Assembly: GCA_937871605.1 (NCBI GenBank)
Contig: CALMRM010000064.1
Coordinates: 6,739-13,545, forward strand
From: an uncultured Terriglobus sp.
GTDB taxonomy: Bacteria > Acidobacteriota > Terriglobia > Terriglobales > Acidobacteriaceae
Reading direction: 5' to 3'
Length of the DNA: 6,807 bases
In this document: positions 1 through 5,578 of the stretch, one piece after another
Position numbering within the stretch: position 1 is the stretch's first letter
Layout: each line of letters begins with the position of its first letter
Notes under the pieces: model-generated
What the model saw: only the letters and a program-made list of their open reading frames with translations
Databases searched by the model: none
Told to the model about the DNA's origin: nothing
Made by a program: the position numbers and the translations under genes

Positions 1-311
1 TGCTTGCGTTCCTGCCGTAATGCTGCAATCCACTGCTTGGGTATGCGCAGCTCTGGCTGAGGGCAGCGCCAGAACAGATAGGAAGGTGCAGTCGGAATGA
101 CAAGGAAGTCTTCCTGGAAGCAGTCAAGGCGTTGCCGCACGTCTGCAGGGCTCAGCCGCTCCATCAATGCGTCCACCAGCAGGACTTCATGTCCGGCAGC
201 GCGCAACAGTTCCCGTGCGGAGAGCAGCTCTATGGGAAAGTGCGCATCGGGGCAGCCGAAGTAGGTGGAAGCTTCGAACGTCCAACGCGGATTGACCAGA
301 GCAAATTTCAT
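1..311 (-). CDS. B12-binding radical-SAM-type protein, N-terminal part only (runs off left edge)
   Basis: My reverse-strand translation from the ATG at 311 gives 103 uninterrupted residues. It begins MKFALVNPRWTFEASTYFGC and contains a Rossmann-like pattern (hydrophobic strand at 2-7, a helix at about 27-40, strand HEVLLVDA at about 41-48) and VIPTAPSYLFWRCPQPELR at about 72-90. This resembles the N-terminal cobalamin-binding domain of B12-dependent radical SAM enzymes. The CxxxCxxC cluster motif would lie beyond the window, so the radical SAM assignment is inference. From memory, not checked, this N-terminus is like proteins catalogued as the 'rhizo-twelve' B12-binding/radical SAM family, which occur beside epimerases and glycosidases. 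Its start overlaps the stop of the preceding epimerase as ATGA (311-308). No good Shine-Dalgarno precedes it, so translation is probably coupled. It is the fourth visible gene of the operon. Confidence 0.8.
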   Translation of the reverse strand, partial: MKFALVNPRWTFEASTYFGCPDAHFPIELLSARELLRAAGHEVLLVDALMERLSPADVRQRLDCFQEDFLVIPTAPSYLFWRCPQPELRIPKQWIAALRQERK

Positions 312-1396
312 GCCGCGCTGCCAACCAGCAATGGTTCGAGTGCCTTCAATCGCCCGCCAATGACTTCTTGGTTCTCTTTCCAGAAAGTCTGAATGGAACT
401 CAAAATGTCATCCACGGAGTATCGGGCACGCCAACCTGTATCGCCTTGAAGCCGCGCCGTGTCCGAGATGTACAGTGGCTGATCTCCGGGCCTGGTCTCA
501 CCATAGGTCAACTTAGGTGCGATGCCGGTGCGCTTGCCGATGGTAGCGAGCATCTCCTGCACGGAGACGCTGCGCTCCAGGCCGCCGCCCACGTTATAGA
601 CCTCTCCCTGGATACCGCGGATGTGGGTGCGCGCTGCTTCCATCGCGTTCAATAGATCCTGCACATGCAGAATGTCACGCACCTGCAACCCGTCACCATA
701 CACGGTGACCGGCTTACCCGCCAGCACGGAGTAGAGAAAGTGCGCTACCCACCCTTGGTCCTCATTGCCGAACTGGCGGGGTCCGGCAATGCAGGACATG
801 CGAAAGACCACAGTCGGCACACCAAAGATGCGTGCGTAATCACGGACGTACTGATCCGCCGCGCCCTTTGAGCACCCATAGGGTGAATGGAAGTCGAGTG
901 GCTCACCCTCATGGACACCGTTGAACGTCCGGTCCACCGACTCATATCGTGTCGCTGCTCGCCGAACGGGCACACCATCAAGAGACCCATACACCTTGTT
1001 GGTGGACGTGTAGAGCAAAAATGGCTTCACGGGCTGTCGACGCACTGCCTCCAACACGTTCAGTGTGCCGGCGGCATTGGTGTGAAAGTCGGTTTCCGGA
1101 TCCTCCACCGAGGTAGTCACAGCGACCTGCGCTGCTAAGTGGTACACCTCTGCGGTACCTTCCACGGCCGAGCGGAGTAGGGCAGCGTCACGTACGTCTC
1201 CACGGATCAGTTCCAGCGTTCCGGGTGTGTCTAGCTCCTGCAACCATTGCACATTATGCAGAACACCTACTCGCGAACAGTTATCGAGAACACGGACTGT
1301 GGCACCCTCGAGCAGCAGCTTTCTCGTGAGGTTTGACCCAATAAAGCCAGCTCCGCCGGTAATGAGTACCGTCCGATCTTTTTCGGTCTTGCTCAA
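308..1396 (-). CDS. NAD-dependent nucleotide-sugar epimerase, CDP-paratose 2-epimerase-like (extended SDR)
   Basis: This 362-residue extended short-chain dehydrogenase/reductase is normal in length for the family. It has the dinucleotide-binding glycine motif TGGAGFIGS (13-21), the acidic residue after strand 2 (VLDN, D38), HLAAQ (86-90), the active-site segment YTSTNKVYG (129-137) and the catalytic Tyr/Lys pair YGCSK (Y173, K177). The stretches STNKVYG, SPYGCSKGAADQY and GPRQFGNEDQGWVAHF are typical of the CDP-paratose 2-epimerase (tyvelose) branch, which inverts C2 of a CDP-sugar with bound NAD. The substrate here is not proven. The start is TTG at 1396-1394: an AAGGA ribosome-binding site lies 6 bases upstream, and an in-frame TGA (1420-1418) blocks any longer form. 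An ATG at 1425 is out of frame. The gene follows the upstream epimerase after 36 bp, and its stop overlaps the start of the next gene. Confidence 0.93.
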   Translation of the reverse strand: MSKTEKDRTVLITGGAGFIGSNLTRKLLLEGATVRVLDNCSRVGVLHNVQWLQELDTPGTLELIRGDVRDAALLRSAVEGTAEVYHLAAQVAVTTSVEDPETDFHTNAAGTLNVLEAVRRQPVKPFLLYTSTNKVYGSLDGVPVRRAATRYESVDRTFNGVHEGEPLDFHSPYGCSKGAADQYVRDYARIFGVPTVVFRMSCIAGPRQFGNEDQGWVAHFLYSVLAGKPVTVYGDGLQVRDILHVQDLLNAMEAARTHIRGIQGEVYNVGGGLERSVSVQEMLATIGKRTGIAPKLTYGETRPGDQPLYISDTARLQGDTGWRARYSVDDILSSIQTFWKENQEVIGGRLKALEPLLVGSAA

Positions 1397-1399
1397 TCT

Positions 1400-1408
1400 C
1401 GTTCCTTC
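1400..1408 (-). promoter_or_regulatory. Shine-Dalgarno that selects a TTG start
   Basis: On the minus strand GGAAGGA stands just before ACGAGA and the TTG at 1396. The 6-base spacing from AAGGA is good, and there is no in-frame ATG or GTG between the upstream stop (1420) and the TTG, so this site decides the start of the CDP-paratose-epimerase-like gene. Confidence 0.7.
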
Positions 1409-1432
1409 CCAGAGATGTCACGCATAAACGGT

Positions 1433-2557
1433 CTATGCTGTCAGGCCGTAGGCGCTTAATTCCTTCAGCATGGTGTCGGCTTTGTCTTCTGCTTCCTGTT
1501 CAGCGAGCCATTCGGCCAGTGCATGGAAGCCTTCCTCGTGTGTCACCTGCGGCTCGTAGCCAAGAAGCTGTCTCGCCTTTGTAAGGTCAGCAAAGCAGTG
1601 GCGGATATCGCCCGCACGGTATTTCTCGCTGAGAACGGGTGTAAGGTCTTCACGCTGGAGAGCCTTGCACAAGATTCCGGCAACCCGGCGGATTGAAATC
1701 GGTACGCCACCGCCAATGTTAATCACCTGATCGTCAGACTCCGGACGCTCCATCGCCAGCATGTTGGCACGCACGATGTCATGCACACTGACGAAGTCGC
1801 GCATCTGCTTGCCATCTTCGAAAATCATGGGTGATTTGCCGTTCAAGAGGCGCGAGGCAAACACAGCAGCGACGCCGGTGTACGGGTTGGATAGCGCCTG
1901 CCGCGTACCGTAGATGTTGAAGAAGCGCAAAGCGGTCACGGGCAAGCCGTAGTTACGCCCGTAGATAAGGCAGAGCTGCTCCTGATCGCGCTTTGACAGC
2001 GCATACACCGAGTTGATTTCAGATGGCTTCGTCTCATCTGTCGGCAAAGGCGTCAGTACTTCGCCATCCGCGTCCCGAACCTCCCACTCCCCGGCGCGCA
2101 ACTGACTCACAGGCCTAACTGGTGGCGCTACTGCCTGGCCCGTACTGGGCTTCAGGTAACGGCCCTCGCCGTAGATAGACATGGATGAGGCCACCACTAA
2201 CTTCGCCGGCGTGTGCTTCGCGTCCAGCATGGCCTGCAACAACTCCGCCGTGCCCTGCGTGTTCACGCTCATGTAGCGGCTGATCTCGTACATGGACTGA
2301 CCCACGCCCACGGTTGCTGCGAAGTGGAACACCACATCGACACCCTGCAGCACTTCGTGCAGGCGATTGGGGTCGCGCACATCGCCGACAATTACTTCTA
2401 CCTGGTCAGAGAGGTAGTCAGGGCGTGTTCCATTCCTATGAACTTGTGGCGTCAGGTCGTCCAGCACGCGGACACTGTGACCAGCCTTGAGGAGCCCATC
2501 AGCCAGGTGTGAGCCAACAAACCCCGCTCCGCCTGTAATCAGAATCTGCTTACTCAT
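1433..2557 (-). CDS. NAD-dependent nucleotide-sugar 4-epimerase (dTDP-L-rhamnose 4-epimerase / GalE-like)
   Basis: This 374-residue extended SDR enzyme has TGGAGFVGSHL (8-18), VLDD with D33 for the adenosine ribose, FHFAA (77-81), the active-site segment ASSMSIYGEG (123-132) and the catalytic pair YALSK (Y185, K189). ALRFFNIYGTRQALSNPYTG (209-228) and RDFVSVHD (253-260) are the substrate-side signatures of the UDP-glucose/dTDP-rhamnose 4-epimerase group. An insertion at about 133-175 matches the position where many dTDP-rhamnose 4-epimerases carry extra sequence, but no cysteine pairs are seen there. An open frame extends to 2635, but I choose the ATG at 2557 because it forms an ATGA overlap with the stop of the glycosidase gene and because the conserved strand starts at residue 3. 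A GAGGAG (2577-2572) lies 14 bases upstream, a rather long spacing that fits coupled translation. The sugar nucleotide used is unknown. Confidence 0.93.
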   Translation of the reverse strand: MSKQILITGGAGFVGSHLADGLLKAGHSVRVLDDLTPQVHRNGTRPDYLSDQVEVIVGDVRDPNRLHEVLQGVDVVFHFAATVGVGQSMYEISRYMSVNTQGTAELLQAMLDAKHTPAKLVVASSMSIYGEGRYLKPSTGQAVAPPVRPVSQLRAGEWEVRDADGEVLTPLPTDETKPSEINSVYALSKRDQEQLCLIYGRNYGLPVTALRFFNIYGTRQALSNPYTGVAAVFASRLLNGKSPMIFEDGKQMRDFVSVHDIVRANMLAMERPESDDQVINIGGGVPISIRRVAGILCKALQREDLTPVLSEKYRAGDIRHCFADLTKARQLLGYEPQVTHEEGFHALAEWLAEQEAEDKADTMLKELSAYGLTA

Positions 2558-3492
2558 CGTGCTAGTAGCCGCTCCTCTTCTTCTACTGTGTCCGCTGCTT
2601 TGGCCGGTGGTGCGGCGTAGCGGCGCACAGCCCAATCCACGAACTCTGCGAAATCTTCGTTGTTCCGGGGCGGGCTCGTGTGATGGTCCTCTAAGCCCAG
2701 GTGACCAGGGGTGAAGCAGAGCGTCAATGCTACCTCAAATGGCTCGAGTGCCTTCATCTGCCGGTCAAACCAGGCTTCCGCGTTGGGCCGATAGAAGTCA
2801 GCCCAGCTCAGCCCTGTTCGCAGGTAACGAACACCCATGTCTTTCATACGTGCGACAGCATCGTCAAAGCGCGGATCTTCAAAGTGGAACCACTGGCAGA
2901 AGCCAACCGAGCCGTCAGCAGGGAACTGTTGAGCAGCCAGCTTTGGTTTGCCAGTGGCATCGATCAGGCCAAGATAGTAGTGCCGGTAGTACGAGGAGCC
3001 CTCTGCCTCTTTATGCCGCGTTTCCGCCGGCCAGGTGGGTGGCAGGTCAAAGAGGCTATACCAGTGGATCCGGTGAGTCCTGTTGTGCAGGAGTTCGATT
3101 GTTCTACGCAGGCCAAACTCCTGTACCTCTTCTGCGCCAAACGACGAAACGCCCACTTCAGTGACCCAGACAGGCTTGCCCGCTACCTTGCTGGCCTCCT
3201 GCAAGCGCTCAGGCCATTCCGTCAGCTGCCAATGGTTCCAATCCAGAGGGAAGCCATGCACACCAACCGCGTCTACGTACGGCATCACGCCATGCTCTGA
3301 CATTTTCTGGAGGAAGTCACTGTCGCACGACGAAACGCCGCCCAGCACTACCTGCAGATCAGGATTGACACGCCGAACGGCTTGGGCCCCCTGCTTAACC
3401 AGGTCGGCGAAGCGCGTCCAGTCAGGGTCCAAGTGGAAATTCCAATGGGATAGATTGTTTGGCTCGTTCCAGAGCACAACCGCTTCAACCAC
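2554..3492 (-). CDS. Clan GH-A-like glycosidase with apparently permuted (beta/alpha)8 barrel
   Basis: The product is about 312 residues. LWNEPNN at 7-13 (E10, probable acid/base, end of strand 4) and VTEVG at 110-114 (E112, probable nucleophile, end of strand 7) are about 100 residues apart, as in clan GH-A retaining glycosidases such as beta-xylosidases. HGFP (79-82) and IHWYSLFDLP (142-151) fit strands 6 and 8. The C-terminal part (about 196-293) holds GFCQWFHFED, VRYLRTGLSWADFYRP and VALTLCFTPG, which look like strands 1-3, so the order is permuted. No signal peptide is seen, so it is probably cytoplasmic. I chose GTG at 3492, preceded by GGGAAGGA with a 4-base spacer. The open frame continues to a GTG at 3621, but those 43 residues have no ribosome-binding site and no family character. 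It is the first gene of the operon, starts 219 bp after ssrA, and its stop overlaps the next start. The C-terminal EEEERLLAR is encoded by the region carrying the next gene's Shine-Dalgarno. The substrate is unknown. Confidence 0.85.
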   Translation of the reverse strand: MVEAVVLWNEPNNLSHWNFHLDPDWTRFADLVKQGAQAVRRVNPDLQVVLGGVSSCDSDFLQKMSEHGVMPYVDAVGVHGFPLDWNHWQLTEWPERLQEASKVAGKPVWVTEVGVSSFGAEEVQEFGLRRTIELLHNRTHRIHWYSLFDLPPTWPAETRHKEAEGSSYYRHYYLGLIDATGKPKLAAQQFPADGSVGFCQWFHFEDPRFDDAVARMKDMGVRYLRTGLSWADFYRPNAEAWFDRQMKALEPFEVALTLCFTPGHLGLEDHHTSPPRNNEDFAEFVDWAVRRYAAPPAKAADTVEEEERLLAR

Positions 3493-3711
3493 GCTGTCCT
3501 TCCCATGTTCGCAGCCCGCGGCGAACTCACACGGCCGAACTGTGCCATGGCGTGCAGGTATTTGCTTTCCTGAGGTTGTACTACATAGAACCCGTACTTG
3601 CAAAGCTAAAACAGACTGCACTCGTAAGAGTGTAAGTAGATGCTCCTCGATTCCGCAGGATGGAATGCACGCAGGGAGGCGTGATTTCTAGGTCAGCTGA
3701 AAGGAGGGAAA
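3493..3711 (-). other. ssrA-to-operon spacer with two small hairpins
   Basis: This 219-bp stretch lies between the 3' end of ssrA and the GTG start of the glycosidase. On the ssrA strand it contains two short perfect stems: one at 3668-3683 (5 bp, 6-base loop) and one at 3619-3632 (CACTC/GAGTG around a 4-base loop). The second is followed, after a few bases, by TTTT. Either could end or trim the tmRNA precursor, but neither is a canonical strong terminator. No convincing -35/-10 pair for the operon was seen. The operon promoter must be here or the operon is read through from ssrA. Confidence 0.3.
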
Positions 3712-4065
3712 TGGTGGAGGCGGTGGGAGTTGAACCCACGTCCGAAACTACTGACAACAGAGAGCCTTCATGCTTTTTCCGGTTCCGATTTGTCTCGTAC
3801 CCGGCACTCAGAACGGACAAAGAAGTGCCTGGCACCAGCCCGATTAATCTCGTCCGCGGCGTACGAGCAGAACGCGTTGGACCAGCCTGCAGTGCGACGC
3901 TCGCCACCGGCCCGCAGGCAAAGCTGGTGGAGAACGGCTACTTAATTATTAAGCAGCAAGTGCGTATTGTGGTTCGGCACTTATAGTGTTGGGCGCGATT
4001 ACGGGTGTACCCACCCCGGCATGCCTCTCTGCCACAAGCAATCCCGTCGAAGCCGTGACGCCCCC
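3712..4065 (-). ncRNA. ssrA: transfer-messenger RNA (tmRNA, 10Sa RNA)
   Basis: The gene is a complete 354-nt one-piece tmRNA, which with SmpB rescues ribosomes stalled on broken mRNAs and tags the product for proteolysis. The 5' end GGGGGCG (4065-4059) pairs with CGCCTCC (3722-3716) in a 7-bp acceptor stem, leaving ACCA encoded at 3715-3712. The third pair is G·U, the identity element for alanyl-tRNA synthetase. The T arm is GTGGG-TTCAACT-CCCAC, just 5' of the acceptor strand. The GGCTTCGACGGG signature of the tmRNA D-loop side is near the 5' end. The long H2 helix is visible as CAGAGAG (4031-4025) with CTCTCTG (3764-3758), extendable by G·U pairs. The tag frame is in the usual place. CCA is encoded. 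Transcription is toward the sugar operon. The length is typical. Confidence 0.98.
3946..3978 (-). other. tmRNA tag reading frame AEPQYALAA with double stop
   Basis: Within ssrA, the resume codon GCC (3978-3976) opens AEPQYALAA, followed by TAA TAA (3951-3946). With the alanine charged on the tmRNA the added peptide is A-AEPQYALAA. The ALAA end is the known recognition signal for ClpXP-type proteases. The preceding residues are acidic/polar, as usual for the SspB/ClpA side. The resume codon is inferred from position and from the tag pattern. Confidence 0.9.
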
Positions 4066-4081
4066 ACTTCTGGTGCGCCCA

Positions 4082-4116
4082 CACGTATCGAGAATCGTAT
4101 GTCGATCAGACACGTG
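4082..4116. repeat. Imperfect inverted repeat just upstream of ssrA
   Basis: CACGT-ATCGA (4082-4091) is mirrored by TCGAT (4102-4106) and ACGTG (4112-4116), with a 5-base bulge between the two right arms. It lies 17 to 51 bases before the mature 5' end of ssrA, so it could be a hairpin in the 5' leader removed by RNase P, or a protein-binding site. Chance is possible. Confidence 0.35.
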
Positions 4117-4126
4117 CAGCAGACGA

Positions 4127-4145
4127 GCAATGCAAACAGCATTGC
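4127..4145. repeat. 7-bp perfect inverted repeat, GCAATGC-5-GCATTGC
   Basis: GCAATGC (4127-4133) and GCATTGC (4139-4145) are perfect reverse complements around AAACA. The dyad is centred about 71 bp upstream of ssrA. The geometry suits an operator for a dimeric regulator or a small hairpin. There is no T-tract, so it is not a terminator. Confidence 0.4.
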
Positions 4146-4178
4146 CAAAGAACTGCACCGAGTATACCTCTTTCAGTG

Positions 4179-4201
4179 GCTGAGAGGTGAGGTCTCTCAG
4201 C
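4179..4201. repeat. 8-bp perfect inverted repeat, GCTGAGAG-7-CTCTCAGC, with a competing partner
   Basis: GCTGAGAG (4179-4186) and CTCTCAGC (4194-4201) pair perfectly around a 7-base loop. The left arm can also pair with CCTCTTTCAG just before it (about 4168-4177, with a two-base bulge), so two mutually exclusive stems are possible. It lies about 115 to 135 bp upstream of ssrA. No T-run follows on either strand. Function unknown. Confidence 0.4.
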
Positions 4202-4510
4202 GCGACACGCAGGACGTACGGATTCGATGCGGTTTGCGACGTGAGCTGAATGACTGAGTCGCCGTGCGAGAGCCCAGGACCGGCAAGCATCACTGAAGGA
4301 CATGCTTATTCGAGAGGGATGGCGTTGGTACGTCAGTACGCTGAAGACTCGCTGCTTTCCACGACATGGCCACACTCCCGCTGCGCCCACGCGGTGCTCA
4401 GACAGGGCACACATAAGACCGCAGGAGTTGTCCTCCGTGCGTGCACTCAGCATCTGTTTCTGACGGTTGCCGGGTGTTAAGCTCACACTTTCAGAAGCGA
4501 GGCATCTGTG

Positions 4511-5572
4511 ATGTTTTCTGCGTTTTGGGATGCGAAGACCGCACGCGTCCTTTTCACCAGCCTCATGTTCGCATTTGCGCTTGCATTTCTGTACGGCGCA
4601 CGGGAAACCCTGACTCTCTTCCTCTTTGCGATCCTGTTTGCGTATTTCGTCGAACCTCTGGTTGGATCTCTCTCCCGCCCCTTGCGCGGGAGAACCCGGG
4701 CGATCTTCGCCACCTCTCTCATCCTCGTCGGTCTTGCGGTCGGTTTGAGCTTCCTTGTCGGCCCCAGAATCGCACACGAAAGCAAGACGCTCATGACCAG
4801 CCTGCCCGGGCTTCTGGACCGCATTGCTTCGGGTCAATTCCTCATGCAGATGGGCCAGACGCATGGCTGGACTCGTACGCGCGAGTTGCAGATTCAGCAG
4901 TTCTTCATGAGCTACCGCACCACGATCCTCGCCTACGGTGAAGGCTTTATTGCCAGGCTACAGGCACCATTGACGCATCTCTGGTGGCTCATCCTGATCC
5001 CAATCCTGGGCGTCATTTTTCTCAAAGACGCTGACGAGATGGCGCGGGGTGTCGTGTCTCTGGGCAGCACCGTCACACAGAAGAACCTGCTTCTTGGCAT
5101 CATTGCCGACGTCAATGTCATGCTGGGTAGCTACATCCGCGCCCAGATGATCCTGTCAGCGCTTACCGGTATCGTGCTCACAGTCGTGCTCGCCATTATG
5201 CGTGTTCCGTTCGCGTTTCTCTTCGGCCCGCTTGCAGGAGTGTGCGAGTATGTTCCCGTCGTCGGTCCCGCGATTGCCTGCGCTCTCATCTTTGGCGTCG
5301 CCTTTCTCGCTGGCTACACTCACCTGCTCGTACTCTTTTTCTTCCTTGGTACCTGGCGCACGATTCAGGACTACGTCAACGCCCCGCGCATCATGGGCCG
5401 GTCGCTGGAGATTTCTCCCATCGTGGAAATCTTCGCTGTGCTGGCCGGGGGCGAGATCGGCGGCGTGGTGGGCGCACTGGTTTCCGTCCCGCTCCTTGCG
5501 ATTCTCCGCATCCTCTGGGTACGCCTCAGCTCAACCGACAGCATCAGCACGCCCGCTCTCGCGCATCAGTGA
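4511..5572 (+). CDS. AI-2E family transporter (PerM/YdiK-type membrane protein)
   Basis: The product is 353 residues, usual for this family. Hydrophobic segments lie at about 12-30, 33-50 and 65-85; then come a soluble stretch (about 86-153) and segments at about 155-172, 205-230, 233-260, 262-282 and 303-338, giving roughly eight membrane spans. The family's C-terminal signature is present: EYVPVVGP (246-253), DYVNAPRIMGRSLEISP (287-303) and LAGGEIGGVVGALVSVPLLA (311-330). Members act in the inner membrane. Some are reported to export autoinducer-2 and others are Na+/H+ antiporters, so the substrate is open. A GTG at 4508 directly precedes the ATG at 4511. GAGG (4499-4502) is 8 bases from the ATG, so I prefer the ATG, but either may serve. 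The gene is divergent from ssrA and convergent with the MFS gene, so it is probably monocistronic. Confidence 0.92.
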   Translation: MFSAFWDAKTARVLFTSLMFAFALAFLYGARETLTLFLFAILFAYFVEPLVGSLSRPLRGRTRAIFATSLILVGLAVGLSFLVGPRIAHESKTLMTSLPGLLDRIASGQFLMQMGQTHGWTRTRELQIQQFFMSYRTTILAYGEGFIARLQAPLTHLWWLILIPILGVIFLKDADEMARGVVSLGSTVTQKNLLLGIIADVNVMLGSYIRAQMILSALTGIVLTVVLAIMRVPFAFLFGPLAGVCEYVPVVGPAIACALIFGVAFLAGYTHLLVLFFFLGTWRTIQDYVNAPRIMGRSLEISPIVEIFAVLAGGEIGGVVGALVSVPLLAILRILWVRLSSTDSISTPALAHQ

Positions 5573-5578
5573 GCTTGT

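Larger units (their letters stand above)
4066..4510. other. Intergenic region between divergent ssrA and the AI-2E transporter gene
   Basis: This 445-bp stretch should contain the promoters of ssrA (minus) and of the membrane-protein gene (plus). I see no gene I can support. A minus-strand open frame from 4293 reads through ssrA into its tag, but it has no ribosome-binding site. On the ssrA side there are three inverted repeats (listed separately) within 140 bp of the RNA. A TATACT on the minus strand (4166-4161) resembles a -10 box but has no good -35 partner. Near the right end GAGG (4499-4502) serves as ribosome-binding site for the ATG at 4511. The stretch from about 4210 to 4490 shows nothing else. 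Confidence 0.5.

Noticed and set aside
2558..2635. 26-residue N-terminal extension of the 4-epimerase
   Set aside because: It is Arg/Ser-rich, overlaps the glycosidase 3' end and precedes the conserved first strand. The ATGA overlap at 2557 gives a better start.
2701..3300. Plus-strand 199-codon frame, and another at 3083-3691 (202 codons)
   Set aside because: Both are antisense to the glycosidase, whose catalytic motifs make the minus strand the coding strand.
3493..3621. 43-residue N-terminal extension of the glycosidase
   Set aside because: It has no ribosome-binding site before the GTG at 3621 and no resemblance to a barrel strand or signal peptide. GGGAAGGA supports the start at 3492.
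3711..3986. Plus-strand frame beginning MVEAVGVEPTSE with AAGGAGG just before its ATG
   Set aside because: It is antisense to ssrA. The VEAVGVEPT string is the reverse complement of the T-arm/acceptor end, a well-known source of false protein calls. The purine run is only 3 bases from the ATG.
4161..4166. TATACT on the minus strand as an ssrA -10 box
   Set aside because: No acceptable -35 hexamer lies 16-18 bases upstream, and it would leave a leader of nearly 90 bases. Kept only as a remark.
3949..4293. Minus-strand 114-codon frame ending in the tmRNA tag
   Set aside because: It runs through the acceptor and 5' half of ssrA, has no ribosome-binding site, and ends at the tag stops only because it shares the tag frame.
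4106..4864. Minus-strand 252-codon frame
   Set aside because: It lies mostly antisense to the AI-2E transporter gene, has a composition rich in Arg, Glu and Cys with no fold pattern, and looks like a shadow of the real gene.
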